Of a DNA stretch of 6,850 nt, positions 6,732 through 6,850 are shown one piece after another. The stretch's first letter is position 1, and the number at the start of each line of letters is the position of its first letter. This stretch comes from an uncultured Planctomycetaceae bacterium (GTDB lineage: Bacteria; Planctomycetota; Planctomycetia; Pirellulales; Pirellulaceae). The stretch is taken from contig CALBSZ010000137.1 in the NCBI GenBank assembly GCA_937967665.1, positions 1-6,850 of the forward strand. Direction: 5' to 3'. The position numbers and the translations under genes are program-made. The notes beneath the pieces are model-generated. The model searched no databases and had not been told where the DNA came from. It saw nothing but the letters and a program-made list of their open reading frames with translations.

Positions 6732-6850
6732 ATGCCAATCCGAAAACTGTTCTTACTACTCGTAACCGCCGTCAGTTGTTGTTCCTTGGCTGGCGCCGAG
6801 GAATCGCTTTCACGGTACGTCTACGTCACGTCGCGAGACGGCGCCGGCGG
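6732..6850 (+). CDS. N-terminus of an exported protein, possibly a lactonase-like beta-propeller (cut by window end)
   Basis: About 39 codons are visible. A signal peptide, MPIRKLFLLLVTAVSCCSLAGA, is followed by EESLSRYVYVTSRDGAGG. The R-Y-V-Y-V-(T/A)-S segment just after the signal resembles the first blade strand of secreted lactonase/YncE-type beta-propellers, where a bladed fold hydrolyses sugar lactones or merely binds ligands. The stretch is too short for certainty. The Cys pair in the signal peptide region could suggest a lipoprotein, but no clean lipobox is seen. It follows the peroxidase by 33 bp on the same strand. The gene start is fairly sure, the family is a guess. Confidence 0.6.
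   Translation, partial: MPIRKLFLLLVTAVSCCSLAGAEESLSRYVYVTSRDGAG

Overview
The window looks like planctomycete chromosome, probably from the Pirellulales or a close relative; this placement rests on gene content alone. It is GC-rich and carries exported multi-domain c-type cytochromes of the planctomycete/verrucomicrobial kind. These are a DUF1587-type cytochrome, a DUF6797-like/beta-propeller/double-cytochrome protein ending in the Pirellula/Verrucomicrobium-type heme-binding domain, and a small DUF1080-like jelly-roll protein. Beside them lie a diheme peroxidase and a gene start that may belong to a beta-propeller lactonase.

Layout: two divergent gene clusters leave a roughly 220-bp intergenic region (5444-5666). 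Leftward (minus strand) are a 225-aa exported jelly-roll protein (4766-5443), a 1049-aa exported cytochrome/propeller protein (1602-4751), and a DUF1587 cytochrome whose start overlaps the previous stop by ATGA and which runs off the left edge (1605 to 1, 535 codons seen). Rightward are a diheme cytochrome c peroxidase/MauG homologue with a GTG start and a good Shine-Dalgarno (5667-6698), then, 33 bp later, an exported protein cut by the right edge (6732 to end). Every protein has an N-terminal signal peptide, so the whole locus acts outside the cytoplasm. At least five heme c sites are encoded (CQKCH, CVGCH, CFSCH, CANCH, CSRCH).

The most unusual feature lies inside the truncated DUF1587 gene. 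Three copies of a 54-63 bp palindromic element sit in it in the same orientation (about 162-216, 684-746 and 1362-1418). Each can fold as two adjacent hairpins enclosed by a terminal inverted repeat. The second stem differs between copies by paired, compensatory changes. All three are translated as in-frame inserts of about 18-21 residues without breaking the gene: two copies share one reading frame and the third uses another. This looks like a REP/MITE-like element that spreads through coding sequence.

As a working idea only, the locus could be a periplasmic oxidative module: a heme-linked dehydrogenase-like propeller and cytochromes, a possible carbohydrate-active jelly-roll protein, a diheme peroxidase and perhaps a lactonase. 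No substrate can be read from the sequence.
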